Assembly (NCBI RefSeq): GCF_000292245.2
Contig: NZ_ALPT02000013.1
Coordinates: 1-64,000 of the forward strand
DNA length: 64,000 nt
Direction of reading: 5' to 3'
DNA from: Alkalihalobacillus alcalophilus ATCC 27647 = CGMCC 1.3604
Lineage (GTDB): Bacteria; Bacillota; Bacilli; Bacillales; Bacillaceae_D
Below, in pieces: positions 1-9,095 of the stretch. Each line of letters opens with the position of its first letter. Positions within the stretch are counted from its first letter, which is position 1. Under the pieces are notes generated by a model. It had not been told where the DNA came from. It ran no database searches and was given only the letters and a program-made list of their open reading frames with translations. The position numbers and the translations under genes were made by a program.

Positions 1-9
1 TAAAGCGGA

Positions 10-108
10 GTCCGTTCGACCAGAAGCGAGAAAAAATACTGGGCGGCTTTTGAAGTCGCTCTTTGACTTCATAAAGACGAACCGATTTTTCTCGAGCTTC
101 TAACGGAC
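10..108. repeat. imperfect long inverted repeat downstream of dpaA
   Basis: The two ends of this stretch are inverted copies of each other. GTCCGTT at 10-16 pairs with AACGGAC at 102-108, and AGAAGCGAGAAAAAAT near 22-37 pairs with ATTTTTCTCGAGCTTCT near 85-101, with small offsets. A second perfect 7-base inverted repeat lies in the middle (TGAAGTC at 51-57 and GACTTCA at 65-71). It directly follows the dpaA stop, where dpaB follows almost at once in B. subtilis. It may be a MITE/REP-like element or a large terminator-like hairpin; the sequence alone does not decide. Confidence 0.55.
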
Positions 109-130
109 GCAGCTAGAATAATAATCCTAC

Positions 131-1006
131 CTACTGCTCCAACAATAATTCAGTTAAAACATTCGCCAATATTTTCCCAGCTGTTTTAGGAGCGACAATT
201 CCCGGAAGTCCTGGGACTAATTGAGCTCTTATTCCTCTTTTTTCAGCATAATCAAAATCGGTTCCACCCGGTTTTGAGGCTAAATCAATAATCAAGGAAT
301 GAGTTGGCATTTTGGCAATTACTTTTTCTGTTAAAACAAGGGCTGGGATCGTATTAACAAAAATATCAACATCCGAACATTGGTTTTCAAGTTCAGATAT
401 TGGAATTGGGGTTAACCCCATCTCTGTTACTCTCGCTAAAAGTTCAGTTTCTTTAGCCGCTACTTTTACCTTAGCTCCAATAGCTGAAAAAGTTCTAGCA
501 ATCGTCATCCCTGTTCGACCGAGTCCTAAAACGACGACATTTGCATTATGAAGCGTGATATCTGTATGCTGAATTGCAATCATTATCGCCCCTTCAGCTG
601 TAGGAATCGAATTGTAAATCGCAACGTCATCTCGTTCCATCAGTTTAATTAATTTACGATTTGATTTTTTGATAATATCATTTAAATAGTCAGTGCTAAT
701 GCCACTATATACGACACAATGTTTAGGTGTTTGGTTTAAATGTTTGGCGCTAAGTATTACTTTTTCATTAGAAAAGATCGTTTCAACCGCTCCCTCATGA
801 TCGGTCCCACTAACAGGAAGAATAAGGGCATCTACTTTTTTCCAATCTAATTCATCCATAACTGCTTTGGAAGCACCGATAAAGCCATCATCTAGCTGTT
901 CAAAACCGACTAATGAAATACGGGCATGAACTTGAGAAAGCTTTCTTATTATTTCAAGCTGCCGTGCATCACCGCCAATGATGACAATATGTTTTCCTTC
1001 AAGCAT
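131..1006 (-). CDS. dpaA: dipicolinate synthase subunit A
   Basis: This is subunit A of the synthase that makes dipicolinic acid from a lysine-pathway intermediate in the mother cell; the product is loaded into the spore core as the calcium chelate. The 291-residue protein (297 in B. subtilis, also called SpoVFA) has an N-terminal dinucleotide-type segment (VIIGGDARQ) and a central Rossmann motif GLGRTG at residues 161-166. The ATG is preceded by AAAGGAG. It stands apart from ymxH behind a terminator and has a candidate sigma-K promoter upstream. The usual partner dpaB is not visible in the 130 bases that remain; an inverted repeat lies there instead. Function by family is firm; the link to dpaB cannot be tested here. 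Confidence 0.93.
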   Translation of the reverse strand: MLEGKHIVIIGGDARQLEIIRKLSQVHARISLVGFEQLDDGFIGASKAVMDELDWKKVDALILPVSGTDHEGAVETIFSNEKVILSAKHLNQTPKHCVVYSGISTDYLNDIIKKSNRKLIKLMERDDVAIYNSIPTAEGAIMIAIQHTDITLHNANVVVLGLGRTGMTIARTFSAIGAKVKVAAKETELLARVTEMGLTPIPISELENQCSDVDIFVNTIPALVLTEKVIAKMPTHSLIIDLASKPGGTDFDYAEKRGIRAQLVPGLPGIVAPKTAGKILANVLTELLLEQ

Positions 1007-1094
1007 CTTAAATCGGTCTCCTTTCCTATCAATTTCTAATCTCTTTTTTCTATGAATAATGAAGCGATTAGGGATGAACGAAAGTGCTTCAACA

Positions 1095-1122
1095 TAGCAT
1101 ATGTCTATAAATTCACGGTGGT
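1095..1122 (-). promoter_or_regulatory. candidate sigma-K promoter of dpaA
   Basis: On the minus strand an AC dinucleotide (1122-1121) is followed after 17 bases by CATATGCTA (1103-1095). This matches the sigma-K pattern AC-N16/17-CATANNNTA. It lies about 90 bases before the dpaA ATG and downstream of the ymxH terminator. dpaA is known to be transcribed by sigma-K in the B. subtilis mother cell. The motif is short, so chance is possible, but position and function agree. Confidence 0.5.
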
Positions 1123-1150
1123 GAATACAATAGCCTACTTCAAAAATTAG

Positions 1151-1193
1151 AAAAAAGCCTATTCCTCCTTAAGTTAAAGAAGAATAGGCTTTT
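1151..1193 (-). terminator. rho-independent terminator after ymxH
   Basis: A 10-base perfect stem (AAGCCTATTC at 1155-1164 with GAATAGGCTT at 1182-1191) is followed on the minus strand by a run of six T. It separates ymxH from dpaA. Confidence 0.85.
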
Positions 1194-1232
1194 ACAATTA
1201 TGGAACATTTTTTATGAATATAGAGTTCGCAA

Positions 1233-1475
1233 TTACTCCATTCGTTCTAAATCAATAATAATCATATCTTGACCGATTTTTTTTATTTGCTGCCAATAAA
1301 CGGTCACTTCATGTTCTTTTTTCCCAAAACCAAACCATTTCATCGTTGGAATCATAAAAGCATGAATGTCTCCTGTCTCTTCATCAATTAACAAATCCGT
1401 TTGACCTAAAATGCCTAATCGCTCCCCACGCTGAAAATCAATAATTTCTTTATTGCTCATTTCACTTAGACGCAT
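1233..1475 (-). CDS. ymxH: YlmC/YmxH family PRC-barrel-like sporulation protein
   Basis: An 80-residue protein of the YlmC/YmxH family, small PRC-barrel-like proteins found in spore formers. The sequence opens MRLSEMSNKEIIDF, and the family's glycine-rich strand GERLGILGQTDLLID and WFGFGKKEHEV segment follow. A GGGGTGA ribosome site lies before the ATG. It sits between mlpA and dpaA as in B. subtilis, with terminators on both sides, so it is probably its own transcription unit. The molecular function is not known to me; the sporulation link rests on family distribution and its neighbours. Confidence 0.85.
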   Translation of the reverse strand: MRLSEMSNKEIIDFQRGERLGILGQTDLLIDEETGDIHAFMIPTMKWFGFGKKEHEVTVYWQQIKKIGQDMIIIDLERME

Positions 1476-1531
1476 AAGCTCACCCCGGTTGTCTAAATTA
1501 GTTGTCCTTAATTTACTTTATGAGAAAAAAA

Positions 1532-1563
1532 CAAAAAAGACCTCCCACATTAAGTAGGAGGTT
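1532..1563 (-). terminator. rho-independent terminator after mlpA
   Basis: A stem ACCTCCTAC / GTGGGAGGT (core ACCTCC at 1540-1545 with GGAGGT at 1557-1562) is followed on the minus strand by CTTTTTTG. It lies just past the mlpA stop codon. Confidence 0.8.
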
Positions 1564-1581
1564 CAACTGACTAAAACATTA

Positions 1582-2823
1582 TTATCCTTGTAAAGCTTCA
1601 GGCATCTCACCAGTTGCATTAATAAGAGAAATTGATGGATTGTTCGTCAAAATTAGTTTGGCAATCTTATTCACTTCATCTAACTGTACATCATTAATTT
1701 CTTGAATAATCTCATCTAAGCTACGATGTTGTTTTAATAATAGTTCATTTTTCCCATTACGGCTCATACGACTATTTGTGCTTTCAAGACTTAGCATTAA
1801 GTTTCCTTTTAATTGCTCTTTTCCATTTGCTAGTTCTTTTTCCGTCATCCCTTTTTCAGCAAGGTTAGCCGTTGTCATATGAACAGCCTCAATTAATTCA
1901 TCCAGCTGCTTATGAGCCGTCCCTGCATATACCGTTAACATACCACTATCCTGATAGGAAGAATGATACGAGAAAACCGAATAACATAATCCTCTTTGCT
2001 CACGAATTTCTTGGAAAAGGCGACTACTCATACTACCTCCAAGCAAATTGTTTAATAGTACAAGACCGTAAACATCTTTATGCCCAATTTCTAGTCCCGG
2101 ATAGCCTAAACATAAATGAGCTTGCTCGGTTTCTTTTTTTCGAATTATTTTTTCAGGAATAAAGACAGGTGCCTCACGCTTTAATTCATATGTTGTCGGT
2201 TTAACCGCCGAAAAAACTTCTTTAATTTGTTCAATAATTTCATCCGTAATATTACCGGCGATTGATACAACGACATAATCACCTGTATAAAAGCGGTCCA
2301 TATAATCACGAAGATGCTCTTCGGTAAATGTTTCGAGTGTTTCAACCGTTCCTAAAATCGGATAACTTAAAGAGTGTTTGCCATAACTTGCCTCACTCAA
2401 TAAATCATGAACGATATCATCTGGTGTATCGTCGACCATTTTGATTTCTTCTAATACAACATTTCTTTCTTTGGCTAGCTCTGTTTTTTCAAACAAAGAA
2501 TTAAAAAACATATCCGATAAGACATCAATCGCTATTTTGCTATGATCATCTAACACTTTTGCATAATAACAAGTATACTCTTTTGACGTAAAGGCATTTA
2601 CTTGACCACCAATACGATCAAATGTCTCGGCAATTTGAGCTGCCGACCTTGTTTTAGTCCCTTTAAAAAACATATGCTCTAAAAAGTGTGAAATTCCATT
2701 TTCCTCTTTATGTTCATTTCGTGAACCTGTTCCAATCCATACGCCCATTGAGACGGAACGCACATGTGGAATCGATTCTGCTAAAATTCTGACCCCATTA
2801 TCTAATTCTATCTTTTGGATCAC
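1582..2823 (-). CDS. mlpA: M16 family zinc peptidase (MlpA/YmxG, processing-peptidase-like)
   Basis: A 413-residue insulinase/mitochondrial-processing-peptidase-like metalloprotease. The inverted zinc motif HxxEH is present as HFLEH (H46, E49, H50), with the third ligand glutamate near residue 126 in VVLEEIKM. The C-terminal half keeps the second M16 fold with GGSMSSRLFQEIREQRGLCY. Length agrees with B. subtilis MlpA (YmxG). The start is GTG with GGGGGT six bases upstream. It lies 12 bases after ylxY and probably shares its transcript. The natural substrate is unclear; regulation of extracellular protease genes was reported for the B. subtilis homologue. Confidence 0.92.
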   Translation of the reverse strand: MIQKIELDNGVRILAESIPHVRSVSMGVWIGTGSRNEHKEENGISHFLEHMFFKGTKTRSAAQIAETFDRIGGQVNAFTSKEYTCYYAKVLDDHSKIAIDVLSDMFFNSLFEKTELAKERNVVLEEIKMVDDTPDDIVHDLLSEASYGKHSLSYPILGTVETLETFTEEHLRDYMDRFYTGDYVVVSIAGNITDEIIEQIKEVFSAVKPTTYELKREAPVFIPEKIIRKKETEQAHLCLGYPGLEIGHKDVYGLVLLNNLLGGSMSSRLFQEIREQRGLCYSVFSYHSSYQDSGMLTVYAGTAHKQLDELIEAVHMTTANLAEKGMTEKELANGKEQLKGNLMLSLESTNSRMSRNGKNELLLKQHRSLDEIIQEINDVQLDEVNKIAKLILTNNPSISLINATGEMPEALQG

Positions 2824-2835
2824 TCTTTTACCCCC

Positions 2836-3816
2836 TTAGTCCTGTTTAAGGGTTACACCAATATTTAATCGTTTTTCATCCATTAAGTCTGTCACCGTTC
2901 CAATTTGATAGTTCTTTTCTTTGATTCCGATGATCATTTGTTCCAAACCTTTTGTCGACGCCTCTGTTGGATGCATTAAAATCATCGCTCCATTATGAAC
3001 TTTGCCGAGTACTCTTTCGCTCATTTCATTAGGGTTAGGGTTTCGCCAATCGATTGTATCCACCGACCATAAGATTGTCTGCATATCTAAATTAGCTGCA
3101 CGGTCAACAACAGTTTGATTAAAACTTCCACTAGGAGGAGCAAACCATTTTGGTGTAACATTTAATGTTGCTTCAATCACATCATTTGTTTTCTGTAGTT
3201 CCTCATCAATCCTTTGTTGGGTTAATGAATTCATATCTGGGTGAGAATAAGCATGGCTTCCAATTTCATGTCCTTCTTCATAAATCATTAAAGCGATTTG
3301 TGGATTATTTTTCACCCAAGAGCCATCCAGAAAAAAGGTTGATTTGATCGAATGTTTATTTAGTGTTTTTAATATCTCTGGAATATATTCATTTCCCCAT
3401 GCGACATTTATTAAAAAGGAAACCATTGGCTTCTCTTCATTACCACGATATATCGGCTGTGGCTCTAAATTCTCTAAATGAATGGATGGAGAGATTTCAT
3501 TAAAAACGAGTCGATTTTCATCAAATAGGCCTACCTTCTTCATCTTATCATAGGACGCTTCTACGTCAACCTTTAAGCCATTATAACCAGGTACCGCCTT
3601 CCATACACGATCAACCCTTGCATCTATAGGTGCCACATTATATGACTCTGCCTTCGATTCTATTTCTTGCAACAGTGAATTAGACGGAGCCACGACCATT
3701 AAACTCTCCTCTTTCAAAGAATCAATATAATTCAATGAAAAAGGGTTGTGAACTACTGAAAATGATAAAAAAAGAATGCCAATAAAAAACATCGCGTGGA
3801 TAATATACTTTTTCAC
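2836..3816 (-). CDS. ylxY: YlxY, NodB-like polysaccharide deacetylase family protein lacking the usual catalytic Asp motif
   Basis: A 326-residue protein with an N-terminal membrane or signal segment (about residues 8-24), a linker, and a C-terminal NodB homology domain (about 130-310). The HxxxH metal motif is present as SHAYSH (H188, H192). However, the first NodB motif, normally TFDDGP, reads SFLINVAWG near residues 133-141, so both aspartates are missing. From memory B. subtilis YlxY has a similar NVAWGNEY segment, so this is probably a family trait. GTG at 3816 is preferred over the upstream GTG because GGGGAG then lies at usable distance and the product begins MKKYII. It is expected outside the cell, possibly in the spore or peptidoglycan context. 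Confidence 0.88.
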   Translation of the reverse strand: MKKYIIHAMFFIGILFLSFSVVHNPFSLNYIDSLKEESLMVVAPSNSLLQEIESKAESYNVAPIDARVDRVWKAVPGYNGLKVDVEASYDKMKKVGLFDENRLVFNEISPSIHLENLEPQPIYRGNEEKPMVSFLINVAWGNEYIPEILKTLNKHSIKSTFFLDGSWVKNNPQIALMIYEEGHEIGSHAYSHPDMNSLTQQRIDEELQKTNDVIEATLNVTPKWFAPPSGSFNQTVVDRAANLDMQTILWSVDTIDWRNPNPNEMSERVLGKVHNGAMILMHPTEASTKGLEQMIIGIKEKNYQIGTVTDLMDEKRLNIGVTLKQD

Positions 3817-3999
3817 GATCACTCCCCCTTACTCTCAACCTATGAAGATGAAGGACAGGTTAGAACTAAGGAGTGGACATGTTTTATATGTAGAGAAAGA
3901 TTATCTTTCATTATTAGGTATGCATTTCTTCTTTTATGACGTTCTCGCTTTTCCTTTTTCATTTTTCACGTCGCTATTTGTAGTACTTAATGTAAAATG

Positions 4000-4029
4000 A
4001 AAAAAATGAGACTGGATTTCCCAGCCCCA
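4000..4029 (-). terminator. rho-independent terminator after pnp
   Basis: On the minus strand GGGGCTGG-GAAAT-CCAGTCTC (stem with G:T wobbles) is followed by ATTTTTTTC. It lies immediately past the pnp stop. Confidence 0.75.
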
Positions 4030-4032
4030 TTG

Positions 4033-6150
4033 TTATTTTTGATCTTGTTGCTCTTTTTGTTCTTTTAAAATCACTTTTCTTGATAAGTTAACTCTGCCTT
4101 GATTGTCGATTTCCGTTACACGGACTAAAATCTCATCGCCAATTTGAACGACATCTTCCACTTTGTTAATTCTCTCTTCTGCAAGTTGAGAAATGTGAAC
4201 AAGTCCATCTTTCCCTTTAAATAACTCAACAAAAGCACCAAATTTTTCAATACGTTTAACTTTTCCAAGATAAGTTTGACCAATTTCAACTTCACGGACA
4301 ATATCTTCAATAATGGAGCGTGCTTTTTTGTTCATTTCACTATCGACAGAGGAAATATACACAGTACCATCTTGTTCGATATCAATTTTAACACCTGTTT
4401 CTTCAATGATTTTATTAATCATTTTTCCACTTGGTCCAATGACATCACGAATCTTATCAGGGTTGATTTTCATTGTCATAATTTTTGGAGCAAATTCCGA
4501 AAGCTCTGTACGAGATTCGGCAATTGTAGCTAGCATACTATCTAGGATAATCATTCGACCTCTTTTGGCTTGCTCTAAGGCTTCTTCTAAAATTTCACGG
4601 TTAATACCAGAAATCTTAATATCCATTTGTAGTGCGGTTACTCCCTTTTTCGTTCCAGCGACTTTAAAGTCCATATCTCCAAGAGCATCTTCCATCCCTT
4701 GAATATCGGTTAACACACTAATATGCTCATCTTGTTTCACAAGACCCATTGCAATCCCAGCAACTGGTGCTTTAATTGGTACACCGGCATCCATCATTGC
4801 TAAAGTACTTGCACAAATACTCGCTTGTGAAGTTGAACCATTTGATTCTAATACTTCTGATACAAGTCGAATCGTATAAGGGAACGTATTCTCATCTGGA
4901 ATAACTGGATCAAGTGCACGTTCACCTAACGCCCCGTGTCCAATCTCTCGACGACCTGGTCCACGAATTGGACCTGTTTCTCCTACACTAAATTGTGGGA
5001 AATTGTAATGATGCATAAAGCGTTTTGATTCTTCAATTCCTAAACCATCTAAGATTTGAACATCACCAAGAGCTCCTAATGTACAAATGCTTAATGCTTG
5101 TGTTTGACCACGGGTAAACAAACCAGAGCCATGTGTTCTTGGTAATAATTTTACTTGTGAAGAAAGCGGACGAATTTCATCAATAGCTCGCCCATCAGGT
5201 CTTACCTTTTCAACGGTAATTAAACGACGAACTTCTTCTTTTACAAGCTTTTGTAACATTTCTTTGACATCGCTGATTTTAATGCTCTCATCATCACGTT
5301 CCTCAAACTTTGCCAATGTTGCTTCAATAACGGAATCAATTGCTGCTTGTCTTGCATGTTTTTCTTGGACTTGAACAGCTTGTTTCATATCTGCTTCAGC
5401 GATTTCTCTTACTTCCTGATCAAGTTCAGGAGCAATTTGTTTTAAGATAACATCTTGTTTCTCTTTTCCAATTTGATGAACGATTTCTTCTTGGAAAGCG
5501 ATAAGACGTTTAATCTCATCATGACCAAACATAATTGCTTCAAGCATGACTTCTTCTGGTACTTCATTTGCACCAGCTTCAACCATGTTAATGGCATCCT
5601 TAGTTCCTGCAACGACCAAGTTAAGGTCACTATTATCTAATTGCTCAGGTGTAGGATTAATGATAAATTGCCCTTCAGAATCACGACCAACTGTCACTCC
5701 AGCAATCGGACCATCAAATGGGATATTTGAGATAGAAAGAGCTAATGAAGAACCGAACATGGCAGCCATTTCAGATGAGCAATTTTGCTCAACACTCATC
5801 ACGATGCTAATGACTTGCACTTCATTTCTAAATCCATCAGGGAATAAAGGGCGAATCGGTCTATCGATTAAACGACTTGCTAAAATCGCCTTTTCGCTTG
5901 GACGACCCTCTCTTTTAATAAAACCACCTGGAATCTTACCAGCTGCATATAAGCGCTCTTCGTAGTTAACGGTTAATGGGAAAAAGCTTACATCTTTCGG
6001 TTCCTTTGATGCTGTAGCTGTACTTAAAACAGCCGTGTCCCCATAACGAACAAGAACGGCACCGTTTGCTTGTTTAGCGAGTTGGCCTGTTTCAATCGAA
6101 AGCGTTCGACCGGCCCATTCCATTGTAAATACTTGTCTTTCCTGTTCCAT
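4033..6150 (-). CDS. pnp: polynucleotide phosphorylase
   Basis: A 3'-5' phosphorolytic exoribonuclease (also a template-free RNA polymerase) of the degradosome-like network. The 705-residue protein has the standard order: RNase PH domain 1, helical linker, RNase PH domain 2 with [17 protein letters not shown], a KH domain ([18 protein letters not shown]) and a C-terminal S1 domain ([16 protein letters not shown]). The ATG at 6150 is chosen because the product then starts MEQERQVF like relatives, and GAGAGGAG lies about ten bases upstream; an in-frame extension of 12 residues is not conserved. It follows rpsO and its terminator, the widespread rpsO-pnp order. Confidence 0.97.
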   Translation of the reverse strand: MEQERQVFTMEWAGRTLSIETGQLAKQANGAVLVRYGDTAVLSTATASKEPKDVSFFPLTVNYEERLYAAGKIPGGFIKREGRPSEKAILASRLIDRPIRPLFPDGFRNEVQVISIVMSVEQNCSSEMAAMFGSSLALSISNIPFDGPIAGVTVGRDSEGQFIINPTPEQLDNSDLNLVVAGTKDAINMVEAGANEVPEEVMLEAIMFGHDEIKRLIAFQEEIVHQIGKEKQDVILKQIAPELDQEVREIAEADMKQAVQVQEKHARQAAIDSVIEATLAKFEERDDESIKISDVKEMLQKLVKEEVRRLITVEKVRPDGRAIDEIRPLSSQVKLLPRTHGSGLFTRGQTQALSICTLGALGDVQILDGLGIEESKRFMHHYNFPQFSVGETGPIRGPGRREIGHGALGERALDPVIPDENTFPYTIRLVSEVLESNGSTSQASICASTLAMMDAGVPIKAPVAGIAMGLVKQDEHISVLTDIQGMEDALGDMDFKVAGTKKGVTALQMDIKISGINREILEEALEQAKRGRMIILDSMLATIAESRTELSEFAPKIMTMKINPDKIRDVIGPSGKMINKIIEETGVKIDIEQDGTVYISSVDSEMNKKARSIIEDIVREVEIGQTYLGKVKRIEKFGAFVELFKGKDGLVHISQLAEERINKVEDVVQIGDEILVRVTEIDNQGRVNLSRKVILKEQKEQQDQK

Positions 6151-6300
6151 TACGCGCGTACTCCTCTCGTACACAAAAATAATCAATCTGTTCTTATTAT
6201 TGCCTATTTAACGAAAAAATAAAAGGATTAGTTCCTATTATGTATAAATCTTCTGCCTGAAAACATACCTTTTTAATCAATAAATGTCCTTAAAGAGCGA

Positions 6301-6324
6301 AAAAAGCGGGAATCCTCCCGCTTT
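6301..6324 (-). terminator. rho-independent terminator after rpsO
   Basis: AAGCGGGA at 6305-6312 pairs with TCCCGCTT at 6317-6324. On the minus strand the stem is followed by a run of T (CTTTTTTCG). It separates rpsO from pnp; readthrough could still supply pnp. Confidence 0.88.
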
Positions 6325-6334
6325 CACTTAAAAA

Positions 6335-6604
6335 CTATCGACGTAAGCCAAGCTTATCAACTAGATTACGGTAACGAGTTACATCTTTGTTACGTAAATA
6401 AGTTAACAAGTTACGACGTTGACCTACCATTTTTAAAAGACCACGACGTGAATGGTGATCCTTTTTATGAGTACGTAAATGCTCATTCAATGTGTTGATC
6501 TGCTCAGTAAGGATAGCGACTTGAACCTCTGGAGAACCAGTGTCCGTATCATGCACTTTAAACTCAGCGATTAATTCATTCTTGCGCTCTTGTGTTAATG
6601 CCAT
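6335..6604 (-). CDS. rpsO: 30S ribosomal protein S15
   Basis: An 89-residue primary 16S rRNA-binding protein of the small subunit platform. The sequence [16 protein letters not shown], the [15 protein letters not shown] helix and the [12 protein letters not shown] segment are diagnostic. The ATG at 6604 follows a strong GGGAGGTG site; a longer reading that adds 21 residues is not conserved. It sits between ribF and pnp, as in other Bacilli. S15 often autoregulates through its leader, but I do not see a clear recognisable leader fold here. Confidence 0.98.
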   Translation of the reverse strand: MALTQERKNELIAEFKVHDTDTGSPEVQVAILTEQINTLNEHLRTHKKDHHSRRGLLKMVGQRRNLLTYLRNKDVTRYRNLVDKLGLRR

Positions 6605-6716
6605 CCTGTTCACCTCCCTTTCATAATCTCCAATCCCTAGCAATCGTCGGTGAAATCGTATTGCCAAGAAAAGGATTAGTACTTAACGTACATTGTCTAC
6701 TATACATGGGTTTTTA

Positions 6717-7673
6717 TTAGAATGCAAGTTGATTCTCAGCAAAATACGTAATCGCTGTTTGTTTATCTGCTTCAATTTGAGTGACTAAGTCATTAAAGTC
6801 AGCAAATTTCTTTTCAGGTCGAATTCTGAAAATCCACTCCACTTCTAACTCCTCGCCATATAAATCGCCATCATATTGCAAGAGATGAACTTCGATACTC
6901 GGATCGGTTTTTTGTGTCTTATTAAAGGTTGGAGCATAACCTAGATTACAAACGCCAAAGTATTGAGATTGTCCATGGGTAACCCGTACCCCGTAAACCC
7001 CTATTCTCGGAGTAACATATCGTTTCTCCATTTGAATATTGGCTGTTGGAAACCCTAGCTTCCTCCCCCTTTTATCGCCATCAATCACGAGTCCTTTTAA
7101 TTTATAATAACGATTTAGGTTGTTTGGAATTTCCTCAACCTCGCCACGCTCTAACAGCTCACGAATATGGCTTGAGCTAATTTTTAAATTTCCATATTCA
7201 AGCTTAGGAACAATCGTTTGTGAAAATTGACCTTTGGCGTGACCAGGTAAAGATTCCATATTCCCTCGGCCTAACGCACCGTATGTAAAATCAAAGCCCG
7301 CAACCGCATGTTTAACATTTAACCCGCTTAAATACTCGTCTACAAATTGTTCCGGTGATAATTTGGCAAACTCTTCGGTGAAAGAAATAATATAGATTCG
7401 CTCCACCCCTAACTTTTCCATATAAGTTAACTTATCTTCTAAAGGAGTAAGGTATCTCATCGGTTCTGATGATTTCCCAAGCACTTCTTTTGGGTGAGGG
7501 TGGAAGGTCATCACCGTTAATTGTAAATGATCCTCGATGGCAATAGCCGCGGCCGCTTTAATGACCTCTTGATGCCCTTTATGTACACCATCAAAATAAC
7601 CTAATGCCATAACGTTAGGTTTTGTTTCGATTTTTTTTGGATCGATAGGGTGTCTTAAATAAATCGTTTCCAT
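6717..7673 (-). CDS. ribF: bifunctional riboflavin kinase / FAD synthetase
   Basis: Converts riboflavin to FMN and then FAD. The 318-residue protein (316 in B. subtilis RibC) has an N-terminal nucleotidyltransferase domain with ALGYFDGVHKGHQ (residues 24-36), with the GxFDGVHxGH signature, and a C-terminal riboflavin kinase domain beginning around GDKRGRKLGFPTANI (near residue 200). It is the last gene of the rimP-truB cluster, 26 bases after truB. In B. subtilis the same location holds ribC (ribF is a synonym). Confidence 0.96.
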   Translation of the reverse strand: METIYLRHPIDPKKIETKPNVMALGYFDGVHKGHQEVIKAAAAIAIEDHLQLTVMTFHPHPKEVLGKSSEPMRYLTPLEDKLTYMEKLGVERIYIISFTEEFAKLSPEQFVDEYLSGLNVKHAVAGFDFTYGALGRGNMESLPGHAKGQFSQTIVPKLEYGNLKISSSHIRELLERGEVEEIPNNLNRYYKLKGLVIDGDKRGRKLGFPTANIQMEKRYVTPRIGVYGVRVTHGQSQYFGVCNLGYAPTFNKTQKTDPSIEVHLLQYDGDLYGEELEVEWIFRIRPEKKFADFNDLVTQIEADKQTAITYFAENQLAF

Positions 7674-7699
7674 CTTCGGTCCCCCTTAAAACTATACTT

Positions 7700-8626
7700 T
7701 TATTCGTCAAGACTTGTCCAAATCATTTTTTCTGGTTTGATTAACCCAGCTTTTGTTGGATGTTGCTGATAGATCGCTAAACATTGACCTTCTTTATTAT
7801 AGAACGTAAATCTATTTTCATCTATAAATTTATCTTGGGGTAAGACCGAGCCTACTTTTATTTTTGCTTCTAATTCTTCCGTAACCGTATACTTGGGAAT
7901 ATGGGCAATCGCTATTTCTAACGGCTTTAATTGCTGACATCTTTCTTCAATTGATTCCATTTGCTCAATTTCCTCAAAAGAAAGGCAATCTTCTAAAGTA
8001 AAAGGACCCGATGACACTCGTTGTAGCTTGGACATATGGGCTGGAAATCCGAGCTTTTTCCCAATATCAACGGCGAGCGTTCGAACATAAGTACCTTTAG
8101 AACATTTGACAAAAAGACGAAAACAAAGAGTCTGTTTGTCCTGATTCCATTGAACATCTCCGAGCCGATTGATTTCTTCAATTGTCACAATCCGACTTGG
8201 GCGATCGACTACTTCCCCTTTTCTAGCGTAATCGTACAATCGTCTCCCCTTTACTTTGACAGCTGAATACATCGGTGGTGTTTGGTTTATTTCTCCTAAA
8301 AAAGAGGCGAGAACCTCGTCAATCTTTTGTGAAGATATCGAGTTTGTGACCGCTTTTTCTTCAACGGTTTCTCCTGTTTGATCCTCTGTCGTTGTAGCAA
8401 AGCCTATCGTCACTTCTGCTTCATATGCTTTTGCATAATCGGACATATATTGAGCGACTTTTGTTGCTTTGCCAATACAAATCGGTAAAACTCCGGTTAC
8501 AGCCGGATCAAGAGTACCTGTATGACCAATTTTTTTTGTTTGAAATAATCTTCTTAATTTCGCAACACAGTCATGAGACGTCATGCCAGCCGGTTTATAT
8601 AATGATAAGACGCCAGCTTTATTCAT
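7700..8626 (-). CDS. truB: tRNA pseudouridine(55) synthase TruB
   Basis: Makes the conserved pseudouridine 55 in the T-loop of tRNAs. The 308-residue protein carries the catalytic aspartate in GHTGTLDPAVTG (D40), with KPAGMTSHD before it and the TruB-specific C-terminal domain after residue 230. The ATG at 8626 is chosen over an in-frame GTG nine bases upstream because the site AAGGTGA would directly abut the GTG but lies at proper distance from the ATG. It follows rbfA behind a hairpin. Confidence 0.95.
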   Translation of the reverse strand: MNKAGVLSLYKPAGMTSHDCVAKLRRLFQTKKIGHTGTLDPAVTGVLPICIGKATKVAQYMSDYAKAYEAEVTIGFATTTEDQTGETVEEKAVTNSISSQKIDEVLASFLGEINQTPPMYSAVKVKGRRLYDYARKGEVVDRPSRIVTIEEINRLGDVQWNQDKQTLCFRLFVKCSKGTYVRTLAVDIGKKLGFPAHMSKLQRVSSGPFTLEDCLSFEEIEQMESIEERCQQLKPLEIAIAHIPKYTVTEELEAKIKVGSVLPQDKFIDENRFTFYNKEGQCLAIYQQHPTKAGLIKPEKMIWTSLDE

Positions 8627-8661
8627 AATATTCACTCACCTTAAAAACCAATTTTAATAAA

Positions 8662-8697
8662 GAAAGGATAGTGAACCCTTATGGCCCCTATCCTTTC
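8662..8697 (-). terminator. terminator-like hairpin between rbfA and truB
   Basis: A perfect 10-base stem (GAAAGGATAG at 8662-8671 with CTATCCTTTC at 8688-8697) is followed on the minus strand by TTTATT. It lies inside a gene cluster normally co-transcribed, so it is either a partial terminator or a processing/stability hairpin. Confidence 0.55.
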
Positions 8698-8701
8698 CGA
8701 T

Positions 8702-9061
8702 TTATTCTCCTGTTTTCGGCTCTTGATTGATTTTACTTAATAATGATTCAATTCGATTTCCGTATTCAATCGACTGATCAAATTCAAAAATGAGCTCAGG
8801 CGTTTTGCGTAACCGAATTCGTTTCCCAATTTCACTTCGCATAAAGCCTTTTGCTTTTGAAAGACCGAGTAGGGTTGCTTCCTTTTGCTCATCACTACCT
8901 AAAACTGTAATGTAGACTTTTGCTTGTTGCAAGTCACCTGTTACATCAACACCTGTTACTGTAACAAAACTTATTCTTGGGTCCTTTAATTCACGCATAA
9001 TAATATCACTTAATTCTTTTTTCATTTGCTCACCAACACGGTGTGCACGAACATTACTCAT
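8702..9061 (-). CDS. rbfA: 30S ribosome-binding factor RbfA
   Basis: A 119-residue KH-type assembly factor that binds immature 30S subunits and helps 16S 5'-end maturation. Diagnostic segments are [21 protein letters not shown] at the N-terminus, the [18 protein letters not shown] strand, and the basic [14 protein letters not shown] segment near residues 82-95. It lies 34 bases after ylxP in the conserved infB-ylxP-rbfA-truB order. Length is normal. Confidence 0.96.
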   Translation of the reverse strand: MSNVRAHRVGEQMKKELSDIIMRELKDPRISFVTVTGVDVTGDLQQAKVYITVLGSDEQKEATLLGLSKAKGFMRSEIGKRIRLRKTPELIFEFDQSIEYGNRIESLLSKINQEPKTGE

Positions 9062-9095
9062 AGTTGTTCACCTCTGGAAAATCTCTAAATTCTAC

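Noticed and set aside
3776..4000. Plus-strand ORF of 74 codons between ylxY and pnp
   Set aside because: It overlaps the ylxY start, has no ribosome site and a composition typical of translated AT-rich spacer; no family resemblance.
4313..4702. Plus-strand ORF of 129 codons
   Set aside because: It is the antisense frame of pnp; long antisense frames are expected opposite a strongly coding gene.
5546..5965. Plus-strand ORF of 139 codons
   Set aside because: Antisense shadow of pnp without ribosome site or recognisable protein.
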